Assembly (NCBI RefSeq): GCF_023073335.1
Contig: NZ_JADPJG010000003.1
Location: 409,789 to 473,788 of the forward strand
Source of the DNA: Bradyrhizobium sp. 21
Lineage (GTDB): Bacteria > Pseudomonadota > Alphaproteobacteria > Rhizobiales > Xanthobacteraceae
DNA: 64,000 bases
Direction: 5' to 3'
A program made the position numbers and the translations under genes. Shown piece after piece: positions 44,355 through 53,396 of the stretch (positions are counted from its first letter, which is position 1; every line of letters starts with the position of its first letter). The notes beneath the pieces were generated by a model. It had not been told where the DNA came from. It ran no database searches and was given only the letters and a program-made list of their open reading frames with translations.

Positions 44355-47300
44355 TCAGGTCAGTTCGTCGTCCCGTGCGAGCATCTCGTTCAGCATCGCC
44401 TCGGCCTTGTGCCGGAGCGGCAGCGCGCCGCTCTCGGTGGCGATCGCGACGGTCGCCCGCAGGGCTGCAAGGATGACCGCCCTGGCCTCCGCATCCGACG
44501 GCGGCGTCACCACGGCCTCGCCGAACAGGGCCTCCGCCTCGAGGCCGGAAAACCCCTGCTGCCGCGCCGTGTTGCGCGCCTCACGCAGCATGTTCTGCGC
44601 GGTGGAGGCGTCGCCGAGGCGGTGGGTCGCCAGCGCAAGGTAGATCGAGCTGCGCAGCACCGCCGAGGTATAGCCGACCGCCTTCGCCTCCTCGCGCGCT
44701 TCAGTCAGCATGCCGCGCGCCCGGTCGAACAGCCCCTGCTCCAGATAGGCGATGCCGAGATGGCAGGCGAGCACCGGCACGAACAGCCGGATGCCGTGTT
44801 TCTGCGCCAGGACAAAGCCGTCTTCGAGAATGGCCGCGGCCGCGGCGGGGTCGCCCCGGCCGAGCATCAGCCAGCCGCCGCTATAGGCGGCGGCGACGCG
44901 GTCGTAGGGACGGCCCGTCTCCTCCGCGATCGCCGCGGCCTCACGCTGGAGCTGCTCGGCGGTATCGAGCTCGCCCATGACGGTGTGGGTGATGCTGTTC
45001 ATCATGCAACAGAGCAGGAGCAAAGATCGTGGAGTCGTGCCAATCGGGGCGCTCGCTGCGGGCTCGGCGAGATGGGCGCGGGCCGTGGCCAGCATCTTTT
45101 CGGCGTTATGGTAGCGGCCGGACAGAAAATAGGCCTGCCCGAGACCGTATTGGGCGAGATTGCGCCAGGCGGGATTGCCCGAAGTTTCCGCCAGATGCAC
45201 GACGTCCTCGCCGATAGCGACGGCTTCAACCGGCGTTCCATAGAAATTCTGCGCGCCCGCTCTCATGGTCATGGCCGCGACTTTGCGTCCAATGTCGTTG
45301 ATCGCATCGGCTCGCCGTTCAGCTTCGCTTCCCAAATCCAGGGCCTCGGCGACACGCCCCGATCCGGCGAAGGCCAAACGCGCCTCCATCCGGAGGTCAA
45401 TGGCGTCCGCCTCTCGCCCGTGCGTCACCGGGGTCTTGTCGAGAGATCCCATAGCGATCTCGAAATAGTCAACCGCGTCGGCGTAGGCAGAACGAACCAG
45501 ACACTTTCGAGCAGCGCTCCTGCCGTGTTGAAACGCCTTTTGCCAATCCTTTGCCCTGGTCGCGTGATAGCAGAGCGCGTCTGGACCATCGGCCCATTCC
45601 TCGTCGCTCTCAAGAGCAGCCAGTATGCTGGCATGGATGCTTTCTCGCACCTTTTCGACCATCGAGTCATAGGTCACCTGCCGGACCATCTCATGCCGAA
45701 ATTCCAGCGAGTCTTCCAACTCGCTGTCGATCCTGACGAGCAGTTCGGTGCGGTCGAGCGCGGTGAGGCAATCCTGCAGGACGTCTTCCGGCAAGGCCGC
45801 CACTTTCCGCAACATGGCCTGGTTTGTCCGCGGTCCAAGCGCCGCAGCGATCTGGAGAAGCGACCGTTCCTGTCGTGACACGCGATCCAGCCGCGCCGCG
45901 ATCACACCCTGAATGCTGCTGGGGATACCCAGCTCTTCAACAGGCCGTGCAAGGGAAAGATCACCCCACTGACCAAGAAGCATGCCGCTGTCCTTCAGAC
46001 TGCGGCAGACCTCCTCGATGAACAGCGGCACGTTGGCAGTATGAGAGATGATCCGATTCTTCAAATCCGTGTTGGTCGTGGCGGGTCCGAGCATGTCCGC
46101 GAGCATGGCCCGGCCCGAATCGTCATCGAGAGGCCGCATCGCCACGATCTCCGGGCGACCCCGCGCGATCCACACCGGCATTCCATTGGGCCGCGTCGTC
46201 AGCAGCACAAGCAAATCGGGGCATTGCAGCCCGGAGAGGGTGGCCACAACCGTATCGCTGGCCCGATCGATCCAGTGCAGGTCCTCGATCAGAAGGATCG
46301 TGCGCTGGCGACGCGCGACGCTCTCGACGATCGCGCAGCTTGCATCTGAAATCGCGCGTCCGCGCGCGTGAGGCTCCAGTTCGTCCCATTGTGGATCGGA
46401 AATCGGCAGGTCCAGGACCGAGTCTATGGCTCGCTGGTGCACCGCCGGCAACGCATCTCTGGGATCGTCCGCCCTGGTCTGATCCCTTACGGCCGGCTCA
46501 AGGACCGACAGCAACAGGCGTTTGAGGGCGCTGTACGGTGCACCCTGGAGATTCGGACTGCACTCGGCATCGATCAGTCGCCAGCCGCTTGCCCGAAGGT
46601 CCTGCGCGAACTCATGTGCAAGCCGCGACTTGCCGATGCCGGCGTCGCCCATCAGCAGAACCGTCTGCCGGCTGGCGGCGACCTTTTCCGTCGCGCGCCA
46701 CAGCAAGGCTCGTTCCGTCGTGCGGTCGACGAAACGGGACACACTGCGCGCACGTCGCACCCGCCAGCTCGAAAGATCGCTTGCCCCCATGACCCTGTAC
46801 ACAGGCAGGGGTTCGCCAAAGCCACGAAGCGCCTTGCGGCCTAGAGATTCGAAGCGCACGTGCCCGTCCGCGAGCTGCTGGCAGGCTTCGGAGACGTAAA
46901 TCTGGTTCGCCTCGGCCGCTGCCTCAAGCCGCGCGGCCAGATGCTGGGCGGCGCCGCCGATCTCATAGACCTTGGAAAATTCGCTGGCGACCATGTAGGC
47001 CACCACGTGGCCCGAGTGCAGGCCGACCCGAACCTGAAGTCCGGCATCGCCCAGGCTGCCAACGCGCCGGACAAGCTCGATGGCAGCGTGGCAGGCCAGG
47101 GGTGCATGGTTGTCGTCGGCGATCGGGGCGCCGAATACCGCAGTCAGTCCGTCACCCAGCTCCTTGCTGACGATGCCGCCGAACTGGCGCACCGCACCTC
47201 TCATCGCCACCAGCGCCGGCTCAAGGCGTGACACCGCCTCCTCCGGCTCCAGCTCGGCAACAAGGCCGGTGGAATCGACGACGTCAGCACGCAGGATCGT

Positions 47301-47411
47301 CACGAACCGTCGTTCGCTGTCGGGATCGACGCGCTGACGGACCGCCGCTCCGCATTTGGAGCACCAGCTGTCGCCCGAACCAACCGCCGACTGACACGCG
47401 AAGCAATGCAT
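44355..47411 (-). CDS. Class III cyclase-AAA-TPR signalling protein with N-terminal zinc ribbon
   Basis: A 1018-residue protein. Residues 1-25 are a zinc ribbon (MHCFACQSAVGSGDSWCSKC); about 35-200 is a class III nucleotidyl cyclase domain (FVTILRADVVDSTGLVAEL, ELGDGLTAVFGAPIADDNH) with both metal aspartates; about 245-500 is an AAA ATPase with Walker A GDAGIGKSR and Walker B ILLIEDLHWID; the remaining half is TPR-rich helical repeat. It probably makes cAMP under control of ATP binding and the repeats. I start at ATG 47411, behind GAAGG, because the ribbon is the usual N-terminus; the frame is open to 47693. Confidence 0.87.
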   Translation of the reverse strand: MHCFACQSAVGSGDSWCSKCGAAVRQRVDPDSERRFVTILRADVVDSTGLVAELEPEEAVSRLEPALVAMRGAVRQFGGIVSKELGDGLTAVFGAPIADDNHAPLACHAAIELVRRVGSLGDAGLQVRVGLHSGHVVAYMVASEFSKVYEIGGAAQHLAARLEAAAEANQIYVSEACQQLADGHVRFESLGRKALRGFGEPLPVYRVMGASDLSSWRVRRARSVSRFVDRTTERALLWRATEKVAASRQTVLLMGDAGIGKSRLAHEFAQDLRASGWRLIDAECSPNLQGAPYSALKRLLLSVLEPAVRDQTRADDPRDALPAVHQRAIDSVLDLPISDPQWDELEPHARGRAISDASCAIVESVARRQRTILLIEDLHWIDRASDTVVATLSGLQCPDLLVLLTTRPNGMPVWIARGRPEIVAMRPLDDDSGRAMLADMLGPATTNTDLKNRIISHTANVPLFIEEVCRSLKDSGMLLGQWGDLSLARPVEELGIPSSIQGVIAARLDRVSRQERSLLQIAAALGPRTNQAMLRKVAALPEDVLQDCLTALDRTELLVRIDSELEDSLEFRHEMVRQVTYDSMVEKVRESIHASILAALESDEEWADGPDALCYHATRAKDWQKAFQHGRSAARKCLVRSAYADAVDYFEIAMGSLDKTPVTHGREADAIDLRMEARLAFAGSGRVAEALDLGSEAERRADAINDIGRKVAAMTMRAGAQNFYGTPVEAVAIGEDVVHLAETSGNPAWRNLAQYGLGQAYFLSGRYHNAEKMLATARAHLAEPAASAPIGTTPRSLLLLCCMMNSITHTVMGELDTAEQLQREAAAIAEETGRPYDRVAAAYSGGWLMLGRGDPAAAAAILEDGFVLAQKHGIRLFVPVLACHLGIAYLEQGLFDRARGMLTEAREEAKAVGYTSAVLRSSIYLALATHRLGDASTAQNMLREARNTARQQGFSGLEAEALFGEAVVTPPSDAEARAVILAALRATVAIATESGALPLRHKAEAMLNEMLARDDELT

Positions 47412-47662
47412 TCCAGCGCCTTCAACGACTGCCGCGACAGTCCCGCTCCACCCCCGCGAAGCGTCCGATCCAACATTACCTATAGGAAAGGGCATGGCAA
47501 TCGGGCCTGCGACATACGCGATGTGACTGGATAGTGGACGAGGTACCGTCCTGAGTAGTAGCGTGCCTGTGCACGGTGAACTGTGTGATTGGCCACAAAT
47601 GACGCGTAATTTCGGCCAGCAGCTACAGATTTTGACAAACCGACATATTGAGGAAACAGGCG

Positions 47663-48157
47663 ATGGCCGGACTGGTATATAGCGGCAAGTCATTTCGCGA
47701 CTTGATGAACAGCAATTACTTTCCTTTGGCGAATATGAAAAAGAGTGTCGCGAAGCTCAAGGCATCGGACGACATCCACCTGCCGACTTTGGAATACGGC
47801 CAATACCACCTGATTTTGAACCCGGCATCGAGCTGGCCGCAGGGAAGCGCCAAGTATTGGCACAAGGAAAAGGGCCGGGCGCGCGTCGATCTCAGCACCC
47901 AGCCGAACACGGTCCCCCTGTCCAAGGATGAGCCGGGCGTCATTCCCCTGACCCGATGCGATCTGCTCGATGCCTGTGTCCGGAAGTGCTTCAACTCCGA
48001 GCCGCCGATTCCGATGAAGACCAAAATCATCACCCACGAGGCAAGCGATGCCTATGCGCACCGGCACGAGATCAGGCTGGAGTGGGAATACAAGAAGGGC
48101 GAGGACAAGGCTCCGACGCTGCTCTATCTGACCATGGTCTGCCCGCACAGATCGTGA
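47663..48157 (+). CDS. Hypothetical protein, 164 residues
   Basis: I do not recognise a family. The protein is soluble with no signal peptide; it reads MAGLVYSGKSFRDLMNSNYF at the start, contains a cysteine pair DLLDACVRKCFNSEPPIP, and ends in a charged sheet-like region (RHEIRLEWEYKKGEDKAPTLLYLTMVC). GAGGAAA lies 7-8 bases before ATG 47663. It is divergent from the cyclase gene and about 300 bases upstream of the nuclease-fold gene, to which it may be linked. Confidence 0.72.
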   Translation: MAGLVYSGKSFRDLMNSNYFPLANMKKSVAKLKASDDIHLPTLEYGQYHLILNPASSWPQGSAKYWHKEKGRARVDLSTQPNTVPLSKDEPGVIPLTRCDLLDACVRKCFNSEPPIPMKTKIITHEASDAYAHRHEIRLEWEYKKGEDKAPTLLYLTMVCPHRS

Positions 48158-48459
48158 TCTTCAGAAATATTCTGCTTTGCGCAATAAACGCATTTCCGCC
48201 AGCACTACAGGAGCGGGCATATTGTTTGCCGACTGATCGCCGCTGGCCCCAAGCCCCGGTGCTCCGCCCTTCGAGCACGTAAGCCCGAGAACGCCGCGGT
48301 CCGCTTCGTGCAGTTCGAAGCTGTCGCCGCAGCCGCGCGCGTGTCGCACCTGTCCCACTCTCCCGTCACGGGCCTGTCGCACGAAGATGATCCGCTCCCT
48401 CTATGCGCGCGAGTCGTCTCAACGAGGCGATCGTTGCGTTCGTTTGACAGGAGCGGCCG
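48158..48459. other. Gap of about 300 bases before the nuclease-fold gene
   Basis: It has no plausible gene by start, codon pattern or family. A weak minus-strand frame (48161-48382) reads FELHEADRGVLGLTCSKGGA without a ribosome site. The nuclease gene's ribosome site GACAGGAGCGG lies at the end, so its promoter is probably in the last 100 bases. Confidence 0.5.
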
Positions 48460-49497
48460 ATGCCCGTTGGACTGCTGGAGGTCGAAGGCACCATCGAGGT
48501 CGGCCAGTTCTGGCCGGAGGGGCGGTCGGACGCCGACACCACCAAGGTCGTGGTGAATATCGCGCCGGACGCGATCCGCTTCCGCAAGAACGATTCTTCG
48601 CCATTCCAGCCGACCCACGTGTTCGACAATGCGAAGGTCAAGGGCCGGACCAATACGGCGCCGATCAAGAACGGCAAGCTCACCATTCGCCTGCAAGGCA
48701 TCGACGCGCCGGAGCTGCACTATCAGCCCTCGCCACTGTCGCCCGCGGAGAAGAAGGGGCTCACCGAGCCCAAGCGGCAGGCCTATCACGAGGTCACGCA
48801 TCCTTACCGGCAACTGCTCGGCGCGACGTCGAGCAAGGCGCTGCATGATTTCCTCGCCGGTCTCGGCGAAGCCACCCTCGCCTGCCGGGTGTTTACCCAT
48901 GTCGATGCGCCGAACGAAGTGTTCGACACCTATGGCCGGCTGGTCGGCGACATCGAGGTCACGATCGGCGGCCGAAAAATCGACGTCAACCATTGGCTGG
49001 TCGAGCAGGGCTTTGCCTATCCGACGTTCTACTCCTCGATGAACGACGACGAGATCAAGGCCTTGCTCGCGCTCGCCAAGTCCGCGCGAACGAAGAAGCT
49101 GCCGGTCTGGAAGCACCTCGCCAGGACGATTGGCGCCTTCGACTTCGCCCTGCGCGAGCCGAAGACAAACGAGACCGACGTGCTCGCCACCGACAAGGGC
49201 CCGGTGATCCTGCCGAAGCTCTACCGCCGCTATACCAACTGGTCGGCGCGCAAGAAGGCCAAGGTGACCAGCCAGACCTTCCAGAAATTCCTGGACGAGG
49301 GATCCGGCGGCAAGCCCGACACCTGCTATGCGATCGACGACTTCCTCGCCAACGGCGTGCACTCGGCGACGCCGCGGAATTTTGCCGAGTTCGTCGAGGG
49401 CGGCAAGACGATCAAGTTTCAGCCGGAGGGGCTGGTGTTTGGGGAAGCGCCGTCGCGTTTGGTCGGGGCGGACGGGAAGCCGATTACGGAGTTTTGA
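48460..49497 (+). CDS. Staphylococcal-nuclease-fold (SNase-like) protein
   Basis: A 345-residue protein whose middle matches the thermonuclease fold: LTIRLQGIDAPELHY (aspartate site), EVFDTYGRLVGDIEVTIGG and VNHWLVEQGFAYPTFY. It lacks a signal peptide and is much longer than the usual 150-200 residues, with extra N-terminal (about 80) and C-terminal (about 110) parts. It may cleave DNA or RNA or be a binding form; the equivalent of catalytic Arg35 and Glu43 is not obvious. It starts at ATG 48460 behind AGGAG. Confidence 0.82.
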   Translation: MPVGLLEVEGTIEVGQFWPEGRSDADTTKVVVNIAPDAIRFRKNDSSPFQPTHVFDNAKVKGRTNTAPIKNGKLTIRLQGIDAPELHYQPSPLSPAEKKGLTEPKRQAYHEVTHPYRQLLGATSSKALHDFLAGLGEATLACRVFTHVDAPNEVFDTYGRLVGDIEVTIGGRKIDVNHWLVEQGFAYPTFYSSMNDDEIKALLALAKSARTKKLPVWKHLARTIGAFDFALREPKTNETDVLATDKGPVILPKLYRRYTNWSARKKAKVTSQTFQKFLDEGSGGKPDTCYAIDDFLANGVHSATPRNFAEFVEGGKTIKFQPEGLVFGEAPSRLVGADGKPITEF

Positions 49498-49577
49498 AAG
49501 CTCTTTTATCGATGCTGGACGAACGCGCCGCGTGCCTCAGAGCTATCGCATAGGACCTTTTGCCGTATCCTGAGCAC

Positions 49578-49722
49578 GCGCCTCTTCCTTCGAGACGACC
49601 GCTCCGCGGTCTCCCTCGGGACGAGGCCAATCGGCACGCGGACCCGTTGAAAATGCTGCCGCGCACCTCGCATCAGCCCGCGGAGCGCCTGAGGCGGGCG
49701 GTCTCGAAGGACGGCCGTTGGG
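49578..49722. repeat. Degenerate interspersed repeat, CTTCGAGACG...CTCGAAGGA family
   Basis: CCTTCGAGACGACCGCTCCGCGGTC...CTCGGGACGAGG is followed by GCCTGAGGCGGGCGGTCTCGAAGGACGG. It is a diverged member of the family at 25072 and 57382, between the nuclease gene and the convergent hydrolase. Confidence 0.65.
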
Positions 49723-49749
49723 AAAACCGCTCTCGGAGCAGTCGTTGGT

Positions 49750-50649
49750 CTAGCTGTCGCTCCGGAAAAACCGGTTCAGCTCCTGTGCAGTCTGCTGCGG
49801 ATGCTCCTCCGGGAAGAAGTGCCCGCCATCAAACGCCTTTCCTTGCACGTCATCTGCCCAGGTCCGCCATAGCCCCAACGGGCCGCCCTCGCTTGCGTAC
49901 CACGCGTTCAACGGGCCGCGGCCACTCCAAAGGACCAGGACGGGGCAATCAATTCGGCGGCCGGAATTGCGGTCCGCCGAATCGTGCTCGTGATCAATTG
50001 TCGCGGCCGCGCGGTATTCCTCGCAGATCGCATGAACATGCGCCTTATCGCTCAACGCTTCGACATAGGCTGCCCTAACCGTGGGACTGAAAGTGCCTGG
50101 TGCAGACCCCCAGCCATGTAGCGCATTATCGATGACGGCATCGGGAGCTGCTGACAATAACCGCTCGGGAAGCGGCTCCGGCTGCGCAAGCAATGACCAC
50201 GGCCAATAGCCGACCGCCAGGTTCTTGTCGGCGCGCTCCCAGGCATCGGCGATCGGAACGACGTCGAAGACGGCAAGCCGCTGCACGCGCTCGCGATGAT
50301 CGAGCGCGAGCCGGTAGGCGACACGGCCACCGCGATCATGGCCCGCAACCGAGAAGCGGTCGAAGCCAAGTTTCGACATGACGGACACCATGTCCTTTGC
50401 CATCGCCCGTTTTGCATATGGCGCATGGTCCGGGCTGGAGGGAGGACAGCCGCTGCGGCCATATCCGCGAAGATCGGCGCAGACCACGGTAAATTGCTCA
50501 GCGAGCAATGGCGCAACGCTTCGCCACATCAGATGCGTCTGCGGAAATCCGTGTAACAGGAGAACGGCCGGTCCTGAGCCGGCCCGACGGATGAAGATTT
50601 TCCCTTCGTCCGTCTGAACATCGGCCGCGACGAAATCCTCGAACTCCAT
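49750..50649 (-). CDS. Alpha/beta hydrolase, haloacetate-dehalogenase-like
   Basis: A 299-residue alpha/beta hydrolase resembling fluoroacetate/haloacetate dehalogenases: LLLHGFPQTHLMWRSVAPLL, nucleophile motif GHDRGGRVAYRLALDH (Asp with both arginines that bind carboxylate), acid in AVFDVVP and base in GGHFFPEE. YWPW retains the tryptophan of the halide pocket, but the pocket histidine of true fluoroacetate dehalogenases is replaced (PIADAW). It may be a dehalogenase of altered range or an epoxide hydrolase. ATG 50649 is chosen; longer frames have no ribosome site. Confidence 0.82.
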   Translation of the reverse strand: MEFEDFVAADVQTDEGKIFIRRAGSGPAVLLLHGFPQTHLMWRSVAPLLAEQFTVVCADLRGYGRSGCPPSSPDHAPYAKRAMAKDMVSVMSKLGFDRFSVAGHDRGGRVAYRLALDHRERVQRLAVFDVVPIADAWERADKNLAVGYWPWSLLAQPEPLPERLLSAAPDAVIDNALHGWGSAPGTFSPTVRAAYVEALSDKAHVHAICEEYRAAATIDHEHDSADRNSGRRIDCPVLVLWSGRGPLNAWYASEGGPLGLWRTWADDVQGKAFDGGHFFPEEHPQQTAQELNRFFRSDS

Positions 50650-50877
50650 TGGACTGGTCCTCCCGAACGACGGCAAACCAACAAAGGCGTACCGGGTGGT
50701 CCCGGTAGCCCCCATGTTGACGCCCGGCTCCATCCTCGGTTCCCACCGGGCCGCGCAGAACGATTGCCTGTCGTGCACCGAGGCGGCGCCCTGCCCTGAC
50801 ATGCAAGGAAGGCGAACGTGTCTGTCTTGCCTTTCGCAGGCATAGACAGGCAGAGCTGTCCCGAATTCGGCTTTACC

Positions 50878-51990
50878 CTATCGGCAAGGCGCCTCGGCGA
50901 TCATCCGCGCCTGCTCGAGAAAGCTCCGCAGCGGGACGGTCGGCGGATGGCTTTCGTCCTCGCGTGCATCGGTCTCGTACATGTGCACGATGACCATTCC
51001 GGACTTCGGAATCGCGAGCATCCACTGGCCGAAATAGCCCCATGCGAAATACGAGCCCGCCAGCACCGAATCGTCGGCCACCTCCGGAATCCACCACAAC
51101 AGCCCGTAGGACGCCCGGCGGCGAACTGCGGTGGGCGGATGCATCTCTTCCGAACGCGTGACCGGCCTCGTGATCTGGCGAGTCCAATCGGCCGGCACGA
51201 TTTGACGACCCTGCCATTGACCTTCCGTCAGCATCAATTCGCCAATACGCGCCAAATCGCGCGCCGAAAGATAGAATGGATAGGCCAAGTGGCTCGAACG
51301 CGAAGGCTTGCCGCTGCGGTGATGGCGCGCAAGATCGAAGTCTTCCAGGCTCAGCGGAGAGGCGATGTCCTGCGCGAAAGCAGCGTAGATGTTACGTCCC
51401 GTACGCTGCTCATAGATGTCGCCTGCAACGTTGAAATCCCAATTGTTGTAAAGGAAGTATCGACCCGGCAATTGTGAGCCGCGGGGAGGCGCGCCCGCCG
51501 CATCGTCGCCGGGATTGGCCGCCGGATGATAGACACCCGAGCGCGCAGCAAGCAGATCGCGCACGCGGGCTTGTCGCTCGATCGGCAGCAGACCGCCGAC
51601 ATCGTCGATCCCGAGCTCGGCAAGCGTCGCATCGAGGTTGATGCGGCCGTCCTGCACGGCCTGACCGTACAACATCGCAAGCAGGCTCTTTCTCACGGAA
51701 CGAACGAGCGACGGTCGCGCAATCGGCCCCTCGCTGAAGACAATCTGGTCGCCGCGCACGGCCATGAAGGCAGTCGTGGCCTGATGGCGCAATTGCTCGC
51801 GAAGGCCAGCCAGCACGGCGCGGCATTCGGCACTTTGAGCAGCCTGAGCATCGGTGCGCCAATAGGTCGAAGCCGGAAGATCAGAATTCGCCTCGGTCGA
51901 CATCCCCGCCGCCTCGGCCGCGGCGGGCCGACTCCATCCCGTCAGCACGGCAAGCACGAAAATAGCGAGAACCCGAGACACGGAAGGCAT
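50878..51990 (-). CDS. Secreted serine hydrolase, class C beta-lactamase family
   Basis: A 370-residue protein with a signal peptide (VSRVLAIFVLAVLTGWSRPAAA). The nucleophile motif SVRKSLLAMLYG (Ser-x-x-Lys) and the YNN tyrosine motif (FLYNNWDFN) mark the class C beta-lactamase/DD-peptidase/esterase group. Such proteins act in the periplasm on esters or peptides; true beta-lactamase activity is unlikely to be its main role. It starts at ATG 51990, 90 bases downstream of the initiator tRNA, with the tRNA's terminator between. Confidence 0.88.
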   Translation of the reverse strand: MPSVSRVLAIFVLAVLTGWSRPAAAEAAGMSTEANSDLPASTYWRTDAQAAQSAECRAVLAGLREQLRHQATTAFMAVRGDQIVFSEGPIARPSLVRSVRKSLLAMLYGQAVQDGRINLDATLAELGIDDVGGLLPIERQARVRDLLAARSGVYHPAANPGDDAAGAPPRGSQLPGRYFLYNNWDFNVAGDIYEQRTGRNIYAAFAQDIASPLSLEDFDLARHHRSGKPSRSSHLAYPFYLSARDLARIGELMLTEGQWQGRQIVPADWTRQITRPVTRSEEMHPPTAVRRRASYGLLWWIPEVADDSVLAGSYFAWGYFGQWMLAIPKSGMVIVHMYETDAREDESHPPTVPLRSFLEQARMIAEAPCR

Positions 51991-52023
51991 GATCGACGCT
52001 TGACCCGAAACGACCCACAAAAC

Positions 52024-52055
52024 AAAAATGGCCCGCTTGATACGGGCCATTTTTC
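52024..52055 (-). terminator. Rho-independent terminator of the initiator tRNA gene
   Basis: On the minus strand ATGGCCCG and CGGGCCAT form a perfect 8-bp stem over a 7-base loop, ending in TTTTTG. It lies 25 bases after the tRNA 3' end. Confidence 0.9.
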
Positions 52056-52079
52056 ATCGGAACCGGTAAAGTCCGAATT

Positions 52080-52156
<77 letters not shown>

Positions 52157-52529
52157 TTAAACCGTTGCTTTGCCTTCGATAAAGTGCCGGGGACGGTGAG
52201 GTAAGGCCGGCGCTGTTCGCGTGGCTTGCTCTCTGGTCCCAAAGGCTTCCTTGGAAGGCAACCCCGGGCAAAGCCCGTCGGGTGCGAGGGCTATGTACCA
52301 ACCCGGGGTGCCTTTGGAAAGGGCTGCGGGGAGGTTTTTTTCGACTTTATGACAGCGAACTGGGCCGATTTCCCGCTCATTTGGTGCGTCCTTGCCAGAA
52401 GTTCCACAAACGGCCGGCTTGCGGCAACAAAACCAAGCGGCCAACGCCGAGTCTTCGCCAAACATCTCTGTGGCTACGGGTCCCGGATCGGCCCGCGCCT
52501 TGGGCGTGCTTGTCGGGGACGAGGAAGAA
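52157..52529. other. Gap of about 370 bases with a large inverted structure upstream of the initiator tRNA
   Basis: It must hold the tRNA promoter (minus strand). At 52239-52317 there is a long imperfect inverted structure (CCAAAGGC/GCCTTTGG, CCCCGGG/CCCGGGG, with an inner CTTCC-TT-GGAAG hairpin), and T7 at 52335-52341. A minus-strand frame over it has no credible start or family. No gene is claimed. Confidence 0.55.
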
Positions 52530-53291
52530 TCAATTCAGCAAGAACCCGCCATCCACCGTCACCACGCTCCCCGTCATGTAGCGCGACGCCTTCGACGCCA
52601 GTAGCAGGATCGCGCCGTCGAGATCGGACTCGGCGCCGACGCGGCGCTGGGGGATGCGTTTTGCCAACCGCTCCCCTGATGGCGTCGACCAGAACGCGTG
52701 GTTCATCTCGGTGTCGATGTAGCCGGGCGCCAGCGCGTTGATGCGGATGTTCTGCCCCGCAAGCTCCAGGGCCATCGCCCTGGTCGCCTGAATGATGCCG
52801 GCCTTGGAGATCGCGTAAGGCGACACCGCCTTCAACACGCCGGTGCCGAGCACGGAGGCGATGTTGACGATGTTGCCTTCCTGCTTGCGCGCGATCATCC
52901 GCCGCGCGATTTCAGTGGCGAGGAAATAGGCGCCCTTGAGATTGGCGCCGATCACCGCGTCCCAATCCGCCTCGGTCTGTTCGGTCGCGAGCTTTTCGAT
53001 GGCGATGCCGGCATTGTTGATCAGCACCGTGACCGGGCCGAGCGCGGCTTCCGTGGCGTCGACGGCCCTGGCGATCGATGCGGTGTCGGTGACGTCGAGC
53101 GCGACGGCGGCGGCACGGCCGCCCTTGCCGCGGATCTCTTCTTCCAGGCTCTTGAGCTTGTCGGTCTGCCGCGCCGCGAGCGCGACGGCTGCACCACGCG
53201 CTGCCAGCACCCGGGCAAATTGCCGCCCCAGCCCCTGGCTCGCGCCCGTCACGAGGATGGTTTCTTTACTGACGTCAAATAGGTCTGACAT
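52530..53291 (-). CDS. Short-chain dehydrogenase/reductase
   Basis: A 253-residue classical SDR: VTGASQGLGRQFARVLAARGA (NAD(P)), LINNAGIA, catalytic SVLGTGVLKAVSPYAISKAG and C-terminal YMTGSVVTVDGGFLLN. The substrate is unknown; it resembles 3-oxoacyl-reductase-like SDRs used in lipid or aromatic metabolism. It starts at ATG 53291 and is divergent from the CvpA gene at 53397. Confidence 0.9.
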   Translation of the reverse strand: MSDLFDVSKETILVTGASQGLGRQFARVLAARGAAVALAARQTDKLKSLEEEIRGKGGRAAAVALDVTDTASIARAVDATEAALGPVTVLINNAGIAIEKLATEQTEADWDAVIGANLKGAYFLATEIARRMIARKQEGNIVNIASVLGTGVLKAVSPYAISKAGIIQATRAMALELAGQNIRINALAPGYIDTEMNHAFWSTPSGERLAKRIPQRRVGAESDLDGAILLLASKASRYMTGSVVTVDGGFLLN

Positions 53292-53396
53292 GAGCGACTT
53301 CCCTGAGCTTTGGAGCCATCAATACAGACGATTTTAACGATCTGAAACCGGAATGATCGGTTCTGCGTTCATTCGTTCCATGGCAGGCTCTCAGGC

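Noticed and set aside
48161..48382. Minus-strand frame reading FELHEADRGVLGLTCSKGGA, possibly a remnant of a repeated element
   Set aside because: No start signal and no identifiable family; I could not confirm that it is more than chance.
50878..51990. Antibiotic-resistance beta-lactamase
   Set aside because: The SxxK and YNN motifs place it in the broad class C/esterase family; nothing indicates a true resistance enzyme.
52157..52465. Minus-strand frame of about 100 codons upstream of the initiator tRNA
   Set aside because: It ends at the tRNA edge, overlaps an inverted structure, and has no credible ribosome site or family.
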